Assembly (NCBI GenBank): GCA_030765045.1
Contig: CM060968.1
Span: 105,011,904-105,075,903, forward strand
Source: Tenodera sinensis
Lineage: Eukaryota > Arthropoda > Insecta > Mantodea > Mantidae
Length of the DNA: 64,000 nucleotides
Direction of reading: 5' to 3'
Shown: in pieces, positions 25,340 through 39,804 of the stretch
Numbering within the stretch: position 1 is the first letter of the stretch
Layout of the letters: the number at the start of each line of letters is the position of its first letter
Translations under genes and position numbers: made by a program
Notes under the pieces: model-generated
The model's database searches: none
What the model was told of the DNA's origin: nothing
Seen by the model: the letters and a program-made list of their open reading frames with translations, nothing else

Positions 25340-25664
25340 AAATAACTTTTAGAAAAACAATTCCTTTAAATATATGTCCAAAAATGATTTGTTTTCGCAT
25401 TGTTAATTTATTAATGAAGGTTAAGGTTCAATGGCTTTTCAGGTGTAATCCAACAACTTCATTGTGCTCATTTATAGAAGGCTGTGACTCATAATATCTC
25501 ACGTAGATGGCGATGAGTTATCATGGATGCTTCTTTACATTTCTCCTTTGATTACAGGTAGTGAGTTAACTGAAAGGTACCTATGGGTCTGTATAATCTA
25601 TAACGTTTCCCATCCCAAAGATTTGTAAAGGTATTTTTGGATCATCCTAACAATGGCGTTGTTG
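25340..25664. other. Spacer
   Basis: Nothing recognised. Confidence 0.4.
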
Positions 25665-25945
25665 AATAACATTTAGTTCGCGGATTCGATCCCAGGGATC
25701 CGCATGTGGTATTCGTGGTGAACGAAGCGGCGTCAGGGCGGGTTTTCTCCGGATTCTCCAGGTCCCTCAACACTCATTCCACCAACTGCTCCATCAGCAC
25801 CTTTCCAATCATCCATTTCGCCTGCGTTTCATATCATTCTCTTCCTCACTCTCATACCTGGTGTTTGGCTTACCACCCGCTTCCAGGTCTTCACTCTGTC
25901 CAGTCCATAGGTTCCTCTGCTCCCCGACAGGAGTCGGGCCCTAAA
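25665..25945 (+). mobile_element. SINE-A copy
   Basis: The B-box-like GCGGATTCGATCCCAGG is followed by the GTGGTATTCGTGGTG and CCACCCGCTTCCAGGTCTTC blocks of SINE-A. The A-box side is lost, and the 3' end runs into a SINE-B head. Confidence 0.8.
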
Positions 25946-25949
25946 CACT

Positions 25950-26030
25950 GGTTTGACTTCCTAGCGAGGAAACATCCCTACGCTGGTACCGAGGATCGAA
26001 GCTGGGTCATCCACGCCAGAGGCCACGATT
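25950..26030 (-). mobile_element. SINE-B head fragment
   Basis: The minus strand has a B-box-like CAGCTTCGATCCTCGGTACC next to a GGCGTGGATGACC stretch. It is the same head type as at 9240-9318, joined tail-first to SINE-A. Confidence 0.55.
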
Positions 26031-26039
26031 TGAAGTATG

Positions 26040-27860
26040 TTTACTGAAATGTGTAGGTGAAGAGGTAGAGATTTCTGTTGATCTCATATATCATTTCTGT
26101 GTCTGTTGTTTATATTTCGTGAGAGGCGAGCTCATTGTTCATATTCACGTAGCTAATTTATCCACAGTGACATGCCGCGTGTCAGTCTGAAAATGAACGA
26201 GATGCAGCGGTCGGTAGCAGCTTTCACCGGTTTTCATGCAGGCTAAAGTTGAAGGGTCATTTACAGGCGGAGGGCGTGACGTGACTAGCTAATCATTTGA
26301 GAAAATATTGGCTCATTACAAGGTTCACGCAAAACACAACGAATGGCAGTTGGCAACAGCGACATGACGAAGAGCGATCGGGACTCGTGCGTGTCAGCGG
26401 CGCTGATTGGTAAGGAAGGGAGGCTAGCCACAACAACCACTTGCTGCTCCTGATGATTAATAACGAACCCCCCAACAGTCACTTTCGATTTTTCTTCCCC
26501 TTGTGCCTCTCAGTTTCAATTTGCCAGTTGGAGAGGTTTGCTGACGGCTTCACGGAAGTACAGGCATCTGTAATCTCGGTTCTACGGTGATTAGACGTGA
26601 AACAAGATAATTCTCAGGTAGTCAGCCAGCCCTAACAGTATAGGTCACTGTGCATTCTGTTGCAAGAATGAATTCACCGTGTATAAATAGACAACACTGA
26701 CCTCATACCGTAAACATATTCAAAAGTAGGAATTAGTGTTGCCAACTTGGCTTTTCAACGATTTTGAGTCCTTTGTTAGCGACCGATTTACCCTTTTAGT
26801 GCCTAATATTTTGGATCTAACAGCAAGATTACAAATTTTTTACTGTTGCATTTTCTACTGCAGCGTTTCTCAAGCTTTTTCACACAACACACTTTCTTGA
26901 ACTTAAGGAGATCCCTCCCCAGGCTGTATTGGTAGCACTGTAAGCAACGCATGCTTTCATTGTTGATGATCCAATAACAGTGGCATTTTGTGGGGTTTAT
27001 AACCCTGTTAGTGAGTGTAAGAGTTTTTCTTTTTACATAGAGAAAAGATGAAATTTAGTCTAGTGTTTTTTATTTTTATTTACCTTTTTAAGCCTCCAAA
27101 GAAGGGAAGGAAGGAAGATTCGCTCATATGTTGGCTGTATTGATTCTACTAAACATAGAGATGTAAACGGTTGTACACGTGTTGGCATGTGAGTTTAAGT
27201 ATTCAGCAAAACATGACTAGAATTGTTCTGTGATTATTAGTATTTATCCATGGTAAACAGTAGTGCAGTTAAACAGACATATATGAACAGTACTGAAGTT
27301 AAACTGAAGTTAGTGGTTAAAAGTGAGTATTACCTAAAAGGGAAACTTATGCAACAGGCGGAGCCCTGAATCACATTTTAAGGTTATTACAAAACAAAAT
27401 TAAGTATCCCTTATACGATACGTTTAATGTAAATAGTAGATCTATTTTTGAGATCATTGTGAGTTGGTATATATGTGGACTGTCTTACCCCACCAGCAAA
27501 TTGCAAATTCCACTATTGAAGGCAATTTTACTCCCATGATCTTATTCCTGTTTCTTATTTGGGTTATAGTAAGAAAGACTGCTGTTGCAGGATACAACGT
27601 TCAGGTGCTGACATATATAAGATAACAAAAACATCGTCAGTGAACTGCGGACAGCCGAAGTATTTCGGGCTGTAGCCTTTCTGATGTGGAAATGCAATGA
27701 AGCACTAAGTTTATGTTTTTGGATGGATCACTAAGTAAATATTTCAGATTTGAAGCACTAAAAAGCCTGATGCTCACAATTTAACTCAATAAAATCATAC
27801 AAGTATGCCAGAGACATACTAGACATGGTTAGGTTTCCTAACCTAACTTTTCAGTAAATG
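26040..27860. other. Unassigned region with a GC-richer patch
   Basis: 26160-26600 is GC-richer than its surroundings and shows CTGATTGG at about 26403. Frames there have no recognised domain. 26700-27860 is AT-rich and unremarkable apart from a short GGAA-rich run near 27105. Confidence 0.4.
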
Positions 27861-28017
27861 AGAAGAACAAAGGACATTGCAGACCAAGCTGTGAGGAAGT
27901 GGGAAGGACAAGAGGTAATTCTGACCAGCTGGACACCGCCGACTGCGATGTGGGACCCATACACACGCAAGCAGACCGAATCACAGATGGACTGACAAAT
28001 TCGGCGAACTATTCTAG
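27861..28017 (+). pseudogene. LINE ORF2 C-terminal remnant, frameshifted
   Basis: The first frame gives RRTKDIADQAVRKWE and later TAMWDPYTRKQ. After a frameshift, a second frame from 27973 gives RPNHRWTDKFGELF and a stop. The order W-x(n)-W-P/DP-x(n)-GRP-x-RW-D is the C-terminal tail seen in many insect non-LTR retrotransposon ORF2 proteins. No reverse transcriptase motif remains upstream. Confidence 0.6.
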
Positions 28018-28084
28018 AAAACTAGTTAGACAATGAGGAAGCCAAAACCTCACATTGTGGGATAATCCAGGTACTAAAGACAAA

Positions 28085-28933
28085 ATCTGATGTGTTGTGA
28101 TGACTTTCTCTACTCTTGTACAAACTATTTGTACAAATTCTTATTCCTATATCTTCTTCGTGTTAGTTAACATAAACATTTGTACAACTTATTGCTTATT
28201 TCCTTGTAGGTGCAAGGGGAATGTTAGAATACATCAGGCTTTGTACGAGTCAAATGTTTTAAAGCTTTGAAATTCTGTTGTCTTTGCACACTTAACATAT
28301 AAAAAAATGAACAACGATTATCCATTTCACGAAAGTTCTAAATTTTCCGAAACTCACACACATAACAAGGAATATCTCCGAAATGGTTCACCCTACAAGA
28401 AAATTTATTCAGACATAAATTGTGTATTTTAGCAAGATCCACATTTTTTGTACAGTACGATTTGATCTATCTTTAACGGTTTACCAGTTATGCTAAAGTC
28501 GCTCAGAGTAAATACGACTACAGGGGCTATAGCCAGAAAATTCAAGATATACATTTCATTTGTCATAAAAATATCTCAAACGTATGACATTTTAATCGAA
28601 ATCGTTAGAGCCATTTTCAAGAAAATCAAAATTTTCCAAAAATTTTCCATGTAAAGGGTAGTTTAGGGTGGGACTATTTTCTTCAAAATCTTCGTGTCGC
28701 ATCCTTGAAAGACATTAAACTTAAATACCAACTTTGGTTTTTAACCGACTTTTCGTTTTTGGGTTATGCTGTCCAAAGAGTGACAGACTGACACACAGAA
28801 ACACACGGACCTTTTTCTAAAAATGCTTTTTTTGGGTTCAGGGTGCCTCAAAAGATATATTTACGGTGAAATCTCGACATCGAATTTTTGGGTGGAATAC
28901 AATACTTCCCCCACATACCAGTAGAGAAAGTAA
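28085..28933 (-). mobile_element. HM element, essentially complete (849 bp)
   Basis: From ATCTGATGTGTTG at 28085 to CAGTAGAGAAAGTAA at 28933. In order it shows the distal terminus with its ACTTTCTCTAC motif, the 650-bp core, the GTTATGCTGTCC block, a short unexpanded microsatellite remnant (GACAGACTGACACACAG at 28785-28801), the proximal block and the terminal GTAGAGAAAGT. There is no open frame longer than 60 codons, so it is non-autonomous. This is the best reference copy for the unexpanded state. Confidence 0.9.
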
Positions 28934-30053
28934 CAAGTAGTGTTAGATTATATTATTACAGGGTTTAAGCTAGAAAAGAAAACAACGTTGCTAAAATGCA
29001 CAAATTCAAATTTATATTTGTGAAAACTCAGCAGTTGAAAAATTTATTAATTACACTATTAATGAGGGTTTTAAAAATTAAATACCTGTGTTATAAGTTG
29101 AAGCCAACAGTAATCTGTTATATAAAATTGTATTATATTTCTAAAACAAATTAACTTATACACTTATCTATTCTGCAACATTATGCATTAGACTTACAGG
29201 ATTTTTTTTTCTTATTAAACATCAGAATCGCATTTAATTTAATATATCTATAGTTGTGGTTTTTGTATTCCATTTAATTCTGAGCGGAACTATATTTCTC
29301 TCCAGACCTTCTTTTGCTTATAATGTTCAGCTAAATCACAAAAGATATATTTATTATATTTATGGCCCACGCCAGAGCGTGCTAGCTACAAGTGCAAAAC
29401 TTTTCGCTTATAAAACAGTTTATTTTCTCTTGATCTTTATCAGAAAGAAGGAAGTTAATTTCGTAACTCGGAAGACCAAGTTGCTAGCAAAACATATCTA
29501 CATAACTTAGGCGTTATTGGATGATTTATTTTCGAGAGCGATAAGAACGACTATGGCAACTGATTTTTAAGGGGGCTTCACTTCGAAGAAAAACAATTTA
29601 TGAACAGTTATTCTCTATGAATATTCCATGTGGAGGCAGGTCCATAAATCAGAGGAGAGACACAGTGTGTACAGAAGGATCTGTTTATTACGTTCCTGCG
29701 ACCTTGGACACTTTTCAGGTGGCTCCATAGGAAGACACAGTCTATCTGGAATATCCTGTTTAACACGAAACACTTCAGATTTGAGACAACTTTTTTTTGA
29801 TATAATTCTCCTTTAAGTATAAAAGGTGAGTATCCAGTTCATGGGTTTTCTCTGATCCTGCCAGTGTGTTCATCTCTCACTGTTAACATTTATTATTCAT
29901 TTTTTAAGGGGAAGACGTTTATACCCTTATACGTTTTAATTTTCTAACGATCTAACGGTATTCTTTATGGTCTATCAACATTATCATCTTCTTTAGCGGG
30001 TATTTATCTTTACGTACTTATTTTAAGCATATTTCAATACGATGACCTCGTGA
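28934..30053. other. Spacer
   Basis: AT-rich. Short frames at 29256 and 29628 have no domain. Confidence 0.45.
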
Positions 30054-30393
30054 TGGAACTATTAAACCCAGGCAACAGCCCATGAAGGGGCCAACACTGC
30101 TGCCCAGCCGCTGTGTCCCCACCTCTGCCCACTACAGGCATCGTTAGTGGGGTGCAGTATTGGAGGGTGGTACGCGATAAGCGTCCCGAGCCCTCCCAGC
30201 GACCTTCTCGACCTTGGGCCGGTATTTCTCCATCAAGTAGCTCCTCAATTGGCCCCTCCGGGACCTAAGGAGGCTGAGTGCACCCCGTCCCAGACTTAGC
30301 GATAGAAAAATCCCCATGCTGGATTGAACCCGGGTCCTCCGCTCCAGAGGCAAGCGCGCTATAGAGGCTATATAGAGTGTTGGAACTATTAAA
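30054..30393 (-). mobile_element. SINE-B, complete with target-site duplication
   Basis: The perfect 13-bp direct repeat TGGAACTATTAAA lies at 30054-30066 and 30381-30393. The body (314 bp) has its head on the right: on the minus strand a GAGCGGAGGACCCGGGTTCAA region holds the B box. The conserved GGAGCTACTTGATGGAGAAA and AGGCTGAGTGCACC-complement blocks match the other SINE-B copies. The 69-codon minus frame is a SINE translation. Confidence 0.9.
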
Positions 30394-30489
30394 TTCTATA
30401 ACTTGAAAAGCTGAGTCTGTAAATTCTAAATTCTGGTCAGTAATAAAGCTGACTAATAATATTTATACCAAATTGTTATATATAGGTAG

Positions 30490-30535
30490 TAATTTTTTTT
30501 TTGGGGGGGGGGGAGGAGTGGGAGGGGTGGAGGCT
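30490..30535. repeat. T/G homopurine-pyrimidine run
   Basis: (T)10 followed by (G)10 and a GGAGGAGTGGGAGGGG stretch. Confidence 0.8.
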
Positions 30536-30559
30536 TTGGCCAAGGTCCAATTAGCTACA

Positions 30560-30690
30560 AGCACGTCAGTCACATTCCTATTAAATTCACATACACATTT
30601 ATTATTTCTGTTCTTTCCATCCTCCAGCCGGTAATCGAATCCGGATTTTTAGATCTGGAAACTAACACCAGAGCACAACGTTAATATATG
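30560..30690 (-). mobile_element. SINE-C head and tail
   Basis: On the minus strand the B-box-like GATTCGATTACCGGCTGGAGG is followed by a tail related to that at 55050-55152 (CAGCCGG next to an ATTCCTATT-type stretch). Confidence 0.6.
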
Positions 30691-31685
30691 ATTAATTGAA
30701 ATGTGTCACACAAATAACTAGATGTATTTTATAAACTTGTAATTTATCTTGTGTTGGAGTGTAAATATAGTGAAGGAAGGAGAAGTGTCAATTTAGGATC
30801 TTCAGTGCAGAGAGCACTCACCAAAGCATGTTTACGTGCCCATCAGTGACCCATGACCGATGCTATTTCTTTGTAGTTGCATAGTGGTTTTAGCATACGT
30901 AACTTTGAAGGCAGCTACTGAAGGAATCCTATACAGTACAACAAACCTATAAGAGTGCAAGATGTGAATTACCTTTTGTGTTACATTATGAGCTTTTAAA
31001 AAGTTGTTTCTACACATAGCTTTCTCCACGCAATATCTACATGTTATGCAAATCTTTCAAATAAAATCTTATATTCCTATTTACTTCGCCTTAGGTTATA
31101 GCGTAACGGTTTAAAAGTAATTTCTGCACACAGTCTTTGATTTTACATGGGTTACTGAGAAATGAAAGAATGGTTACTTAGGACTTAAAAAATGCACGAC
31201 TTAAAAGAAACAGACTATCAGTGAATGCTCCAGTTATGTAATTAAATTTAGTTTTCCGTATAGGTATATCTAGTTTACTGATGCATGATATATATTTATT
31301 TTATTTTGGAAATTTTTGAAAATTCTCCACACAGGAAAGCTAGGTAGTAAACTGCACTGCGCGACTAGTCACGATTCATTTTTAATAAAATAAACAATAA
31401 ACAATCTTTTTCATATGAAACTGAATTGGGAGGGAGTTTCCTTAAAAATCCTTGTATTACATCTTTCTGCATTTACTTTAGGGTTCAGGGACCGCAAAAC
31501 GTGGATATATATTTTGAATTTAGAATGCAATATGATTTCTTCTTGTATCTTAAAAATATATAGAGAGACTACGTTTTTTAATAATGTCATAATGCATAAT
31601 CCGTAAAGGATTTGCCATTTATTTGTTACCAATTATATTTTCATCAATATTTTTATGCTTGGAGGTCAATATTAAGTGAAAGTGT
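30691..31685. other. Spacer
   Basis: Nothing recognised. Confidence 0.45.
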
Positions 31686-31860
31686 CAGAAACCTCTTAGT
31701 TCTCGAGGTCGTGGGTTCACATCCGGAGTAGGCAAGTGGGACTTTTTCTTGGCTTCCTTAAGACGGGAAGTAAAGTCCTTGGTCCTGTGTCATACATTCA
31801 CTTCAGTAAAATTAAGTGATCTTTCGCACCTAATACAGAATGAGTCACTGAAGCATTAAA
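31686..31860 (+). mobile_element. SINE-D copy
   Basis: B-box-like GAGGTCGTGGGTTCACATCC, then a GACGGGAAGTAAAGTCCTTG body and a tail ending in an AAGCATTAAAAATT stretch. The layout is similar to 55719-55875. Confidence 0.55.
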
Positions 31861-32784
31861 AATTATCTATAAATAAAAAGTGAAATTCAATTTCATCTTA
31901 TATTGTTAAACGGTAATTGTTTCTCTCTGTCTCACTCACCTAAACACTTTAACACCATTAATACCAAGAACACCACGCTTAAATGTCAGATGTGCATTAA
32001 CGTATGTTTCTTTTGTTTCAGGTAAGGTTATCAGTACGACAAAAGGTGGCGTTACTGCTGTGAAACAGAGTTCGTAAGTTAAGTTTGCCATAGTTATGAG
32101 TATATTGGAACTGTCTTCCTTATCCGTAATATGCGTTTTCCAGTTTCTTACAGCTTTCATGCCTTCAGAATAATGTTGCTTGTTATAGCAACTTAAACTC
32201 AACATAGAATGTTTGCAGTTAAACATTAACTTGCGCATATCTACTTTGAAACATTCTTCATACAGAAATATCGCTTACGAATCTCGTGCGATAAATATTA
32301 TAACTCTATGCAAAATTCATAAGGTAGATATTTCAATTCCCATAATAATTAAGGCACAATATGTTTTATTTGGTAAATGAGATGAAACATGTATTAAATA
32401 TCAACTTTCATAATGTATAGCACATCGGAAGACGCTTGAGATCAAGCTACCTCACACCACGGAGCGGTACGAAAACACCTAACAATGAACGCGGCATAAC
32501 AAAGAGGTTTTCAGAGTGTTTACGAGTGTTTGCCGCCTTAATTGAGAGAGGTTCAAGAAAAGATGAATTTCCAGAAAAGTCCATACCACGTCATTCTCGC
32601 CTATAAAAGCTTGCCGGACGGCGTGTAGGTTACGATAGGACACAACATCTGCGTTGCAAGGTCACGAAAAACTGTAGATTGTGTTAAAGTTAAAAGAGAA
32701 CTGTGTTTTGTGCTTTAGTTTTAAAAGGGGAAATAAAGTGACAGAAAAAACAACTGGACTTTGTCATTTTATCCCAGTATTCAG
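31861..32784. other. Spacer, possible LTR-like signals
   Basis: CTATAAAAGC at 32601 and GGAAATAAAGTGAC at about 32729 give a TATA and AATAAA spacing compatible with a solo LTR, but no inverted TG/CA ends or target duplication could be defined. Confidence 0.25.
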
Positions 32785-32900
32785 AGGTGCTGGTTTGATT
32801 CCCGGTTGAAGATGGGACTTATTTTCCAATCCTCCACAGTCTAGAATTATAAATGGGAGTGTGGATCGCCTGTACTACAAATAATAACAGCCCAGTGGTT
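32785..32900 (+). mobile_element. tRNA-derived SINE fragment
   Basis: B box GGTTTGATTCCCGG, then GAAGATGGGACTTATTTTCC and AATCCTCCACAG. The A-box side is degenerate. Confidence 0.55.
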
Positions 32901-35086
32901 AACACAACTGTAAACGAGTGAACATAATTAGCGATGACCAATTGTTCCAAAGGTAAAAGACCACCAATAATGAAGCAAGATATTAAAGACAGCACATAAA
33001 TAAAAAACTACAGACGGTCATGACCGTTTGAAAATGAAGCCACTCTTAATTTGGATTGATCAAATGTTTAGACCATGAACGGAAGTGTCTGTTGATTACT
33101 TTTTTTATTCATTTTATTGGAGTAGTAGTTGTATGCTCGCTATGTAGTGCAGCCGCCGTTCGTGAAAGCGTGACCTTCACATTTGTTTCCTTTGGAACCT
33201 TGAAAGAAGAAAATCTAGACGTACGTATGTGCTTCTTGTGCAGTCGTTTATTAGTAGATTGCATTAGATAAAAGCGAAGAAAACAGCAAAAAAGTAGGAA
33301 ATCCCTGTCCTAAATATCGGCATCGTAGCGCTGGCCGTTTGCCTTGGGGTAAATAAAAGCCATTCAGGTCAAACCAGTTATAAATCATCTGGGCTGAGAA
33401 TTCTTCTTTTTTGCTGCGATGTTACTATTTCACACTGATTTATTTCTGTTTTATCTGCTTGTAAATGTACTGCCAAATCAAATCTGAAATACGCTCTGTT
33501 GGTGGTACAACTGTCGAACATTTTGTAAATACTGGGGTTGAGGAAACCATTCTGAGCGAAAACATTGAACGTAAAAGGAATTTGTTGGAATCAGTTCCTG
33601 ACAAGGCATTTTCATGCCACTCGTATTGAAACTGAGGTCTTTTTTCGAACTAATAAATGCCATGTGACACAAAAGTTAGTTGATAAATGGGAAAAAAACT
33701 CAATTTCTAAATATATTAGAGTTCACTTTTGTGAACTGTATAATATCATACAATTTTGATATTTACTCATAATTTTTTAATTATTTACTTATTTCCTTTT
33801 AATATCCTAAGAATTCTCCACGTTTTTCTAAATTAGCTTCTGTGGATTAAAGGATCAGAAGTTCGAGTAGGCCACGGTAATCAAAAATACACAATTGCCC
33901 AAATACAATGTCTTATTTATCTGCACAATCATGATAATCACCGAAAATATTTTCAGTTAAATAGCATTACCGAAATACATATTAAGTGCATTGGAAGCAG
34001 ATAACGATCAACTCTGAAAAAGAAAGTTCGTTTACAATATAAATGCTAGTCTTATTGATCCAAACTTTTTCCATCAAATAATAAAAAACGAAATAAAATA
34101 TTTCAAGGTATAAATGCAGATTAAAATCTGTGAAGCTTTAAACAAGAAGGAATATTTAGGAAATGGTTATAAATATTGTAATTTCCATTAGAAGGATTAT
34201 TTATCTATGCTTCGTTAATCTCTGATATTATTGGAAAACCTCTTAAACTGGGTTAGGCTCAGTTTCAAATTGGTATTTATATGAATTTTCCTTTTTGCTG
34301 GTCGAGAAGACAGAATAACTGGCCAGGAGGGACCGGGGTGCTGATCACGTCCCATCTCCATTACTACACCCCATTCATGACGCTTGTGGTGGGTAGATAT
34401 AGGGGACGCAGTGGACTTGGCCTTGTTTTTAGTTATGCTCACCACAAATAGAGACATATATACATATTAAGGAGAGTTCAAAAAGTGTATTTCAATAAAA
34501 ACTTATGCATATAACGCAATATTTCTCCTAGTCACATGTTAGTAATAAATTAATTCTAAAAAACGACAAAACATCAGTTTAACTTCCATATACCAACTTA
34601 AGATTTGTTGTCCTTTTCATCTAAATGCTTACGTGAATTAAATGCAAAAATGCGTAGTAAACTCAGGGGTTATTCACATTTCCCTGTAAAATTCCATGGA
34701 ACCCTCTAAGCTTCAGAGCATGTCCAACAGCGCGAGGCGTGATGAATTCGCAAAAGTAGCTGTCCGTCTCAGGTTGCATATATAAAGCAATAAACAATAG
34801 CTAGATTCTCACAATTACTTATAATGCTTTTAATAATATCCCTTAATACACCATCCATAAACTCAATACAAATAATATGTACATGTGGAAAATGCTGTCG
34901 CTCATCATTTGTTTCTCGCGATGTCTTGGAAATCATTTGGAGCATTAAGGACAGCATTAATCCCAGCTCTAACTTAAACATCTGACTGTAAACTTGGTTT
35001 CGCGTGTCTCTTTTGTACATACAACATGATGGATACTGAAGCTGTTTTAACGAAGATTTATTCAATTAACATGTAGAATATAAAAA
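32901..35086. other. Spacer
   Basis: AT-rich. Several 60-100 codon frames (33056, 33478, 34215, 34769) show no recognised domain. Confidence 0.45.
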
Positions 35087-35695
35087 CAATGTGTGTTACA
35101 TTCATATGACTTTCTCCACCTATTCCTAGGAAACATTCTTTATCTACCACATATTAATCTAGGAAGACATTTGTAGAAATGGCTTACATATTTCCTTCTT
35201 TGTAGCTTCTTAAATTTACTCTCTTTGCACGGTCAGAAAAAATTACTTCTTATTTGAGAAAGGCATAAGCATTCAAAATCAACCATTAACCAGGAATATT
35301 TCGGAAATGGTTTGTCCCACAAAAAATGTGTTTGAAAAGTGTGTGCTTTAAGGAAATCTACATTTCTCACGGTTTACCAGTTATGTAGAAGTCATTCAAA
35401 ATGAAGGGGACTTCAGAGACTATTCCCAGAAAGTATAAGATATTTCATGTGAATGAAAATAGCTTAAACATATATCATTTGAATCAAAATCATTACAATC
35501 GTTTTTAAGAAAATGAAAATTCTATTTGAATGATTGCACGCAATGGAGACATTTTTATGAAAATCTTTGTCTCAAATTCTTATGGTTAAATACCAAGTAT
35601 TAAAATTGCTTGTAGGGGGGGGGGGGGATTCATGGAAGCCAAAACATGTATTTGCAGTGAAACCTCAGTGAAGTATTTTTGGTAGACAAATGAGG
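35087..35695 (-). repeat. HM element, microsatellite replaced by G run
   Basis: The distal terminus and most of the core are present (GGAATATTTCGGAAATGG, GGTTTACCAGTTATG, TATCATTTGAATCAAAATC). At the usual microsatellite position there is (G)13 at 35615-35627. The hairpin end is lost after GAAGTATTTTTGGTAGAC. Confidence 0.8.
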
Positions 35696-35728
35696 CTTCG
35701 TAAGCATAGTTTGTAAACGTTTATAATA

Positions 35729-35729
<1 letters not shown>

Positions 35730-35815
<86 letters not shown>
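35730..35815. repeat. (CA)43 tract
   Basis: A pure 86-bp dinucleotide run between a plus-strand-like HM distal trace (GTTTGTAAACGTTTATAAT) and an HM terminus. It is not at the canonical HM microsatellite position. Confidence 0.97.
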
Positions 35816-35817
<2 letters not shown>

Positions 35818-35858
35818 GGGTAGTGGGTAGAGAAAGTCATCTGAATGTGACATCTGAT
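35816..35858 (+). repeat. HM terminus fragment
   Basis: GGTAGAGAAAGTCAT followed by CTGAATGTGACATCTGAT, the distal terminus alone. Confidence 0.75.
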
Positions 35859-36003
35859 TTTTACGAAGTTTGAACACTTGAAGCCAACTAGCACCTTTAA
35901 GCAACGAGCAAATGTATAATATACTGGATGACGTTACATCATGATATTACATTCACTCACACACATACACACATATTTACTCTCTCACTTATACTCCAGA
36001 CAG

Positions 36004-36110
36004 AGACACACAAACACCCAGGCCTGAGGCGGGACTTGAACTAGCGACCGTCTGCGGGGTGGAGTGCCAAGACATACGCTCTAACGACTACGGCTACAGG
36101 GTCAGCACTT
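36004..36110 (-). mobile_element. tRNA-derived SINE head with CA-rich tail
   Basis: The minus strand carries GTAGCCGTAGTCGTTAGAGCG (A box) and CTAGTTCAAGTCCCGCC (B box). The tail continues leftward into CACACACAAACACC and CACTCACACACATACAC stretches. Confidence 0.7.
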
Positions 36111-36968
36111 CTTTATTTTGATTACACGGTGCTCCTGGGCGGGCACAGCTGTTTAAGTATCTTGGAAAAATGGCAAGCTTAAGTACCTTCAGCTCGTTGC
36201 TGGCCTTGAAGCCAAGACTTTAAGTTGAGACAATTTAAAAAATATATTCGAAAAGTGAAGCCAGGTTTAAAGTTAAGTCTCTGAACCCCGGTGGGATGGG
36301 GGGAGCCCGAAATTGACACTTTGCCGCAGCAGAGGTATTTAAACACAGACAGCAAAACAAAAACACAGCATTATTCTCGTGGAGAAATATTTATCCATTT
36401 GAAATTGTTTGCGTGTTGCTGCCTTAGGGTCTAGAGAAGTGAAGGATATCTTTATCTCGAGGTCGTATCACACAGAGAAGGGACCTTGAGTTCTTCCTCT
36501 GCAACTTATCCAAGTTCGAGATCTGTCTTCCGAACTTTCATGGTCGTACACTTTATTTGCACTGCATGCATGTTAATAAAGTCATTAAGAGTAACCGTGA
36601 CAATTATCTCTGTACCAAAAAGAGAATGCTGCAGAAAATAATTGTAATATAGCCTGTGTAATGTTTTAGGAAGGGGAAATGGTAATGCACTCCCGCTTAG
36701 TGTGGTTCCGTTAGCCTATAAACCAGGGATTGTTACGGTCGCTTTTGTCGCCTTCTGCTACTGGAGGTCCAACAATGCAAAACAGTATTGGCAAGAATGT
36801 GGCAATTTGTCATGAAACAAATGATAGAGGCTACAAATACCGCTTTTTAACAAATATCATAGCAATGTCACAAAAGCAAACGATATGCCACTTACCTCCC
36901 AGCTAAAGGAGTTCATTTCTGATCTGGTCTGCTGCTGGTGCACCCATTCTTGTCAAACGTGTACTTAA
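36111..36968. other. Spacer
   Basis: Nothing recognised. Confidence 0.45.
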
Positions 36969-37000
36969 TGTGTGTGTGTGTGTATGTGTGTGTGTGTGTG
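36969..37000. repeat. Short (TG)n tract
   Basis: 32 bp with one TA interruption, immediately left of the HM copy that holds the giant GT tract. Confidence 0.9.
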
Positions 37001-37003
37001 TTT

Positions 37004-38661
<1,658 letters not shown>

Positions 38662-39804
38662 TTTAAAGAAGTCATGGATAAATTTGTTTAAGGAAATATT
38701 GGAAGTATTGTGGTGTAGATATATGGAATGTCTGGATCTATATGTGTAAAAGTTAACATTCCATTTAGCATATTACTGTTGCTTTCAGTTCAATGTATCT
38801 ATACACATATTATAGCGTTAATTTATAAACATTTCTACTAAACTCTGCTATGAACGCTTAGAATTATTAGGGAAGGGTTCGAAAAAATTTCCAGTATTTT
38901 GTAAAAAGGTCGACCCATTGCAATTTTAAAGTGCTTCTTCAGAAGGAAAACACTGGTTCTTCATCAGTAATGCAAGGCTGCATATTGAGGCATTTATGAG
39001 TCACATATTGGCACTCTCAGCCAGGCTGTAATCCGGAGTGAATACACCTGATTATGACCCCTAGCAGATATCACAACATTACGAAAGACTGCAGGTGCGT
39101 TGTTTACAAATCTGCGGTGCGCACCATGACTTCGAACACGTTTACAAGGATGACTAACAGAGAAGCCAGCTGGAGGTAGATGGCTGTCTTTCCTGAACGC
39201 TTTACAGACTAGCAAAGCATCTGATCACCTTTTCTTGCGAAGACTTAGCCATTAACTTCTTTTTGGAATATATCCAAATATTTATCACCACAGATAATGC
39301 ACAATAGTCTACGAAATCAGGAACTTGCACCATAAGATTGCAGCTGTGGGAAGAATTCAAAATAATTTCACCTGGATTCTTTCCCACACCGGAATACTAG
39401 TTAATTAATTGGCTGCTGAAGAAACCACAAGATAACCACTTCATTTATAAAATGTGAAGACTCCGAATTATGACATTAAATGAAGCACATACTGCCATTC
39501 AAGAATATATTATCGAGGAAGCTACATAACTGTTCCACCATTTCACGCATCCCAGTAAAGAATCATTCTAGAACACGCCTTTCCCCATAACTAAATAACA
39601 TCTGTTATGGAGCGATTGACATACCCTACTAAGAATAGGGATAATCTGCCCAATGTATGGCCAGAATATTCAGACAGTAACCAGAGATACCATTCGCTAT
39701 TTGCATTATAAAATTGTGTATACAAAAGATTAACTATTTCTATCCAAGTAACAGTATTTCAACGTAGTAAGTATGGGCCAAAATTATCGGGAGGTTGTAG
39801 AGAT
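38662..39804. other. Unassigned region
   Basis: Two minus-strand frames of 73 and 61 codons (38994-39387) lie in a stretch of normal complexity. They have no recognised motif and could be an old transposon coding relic. Confidence 0.4.

Noticed and set aside
30144..30353. 69-codon minus-strand frame with LRSYLMEKYRP-like text
   Set aside because: Translation of SINE-B. The related copies at 9.1 and 41.5 kb do not preserve the frame.
32470..32770. Possible solo LTR (TATA box near 32601, AATAAA near 32729)
   Set aside because: No TG...CA inverted ends, no target duplication and no second copy in the window.
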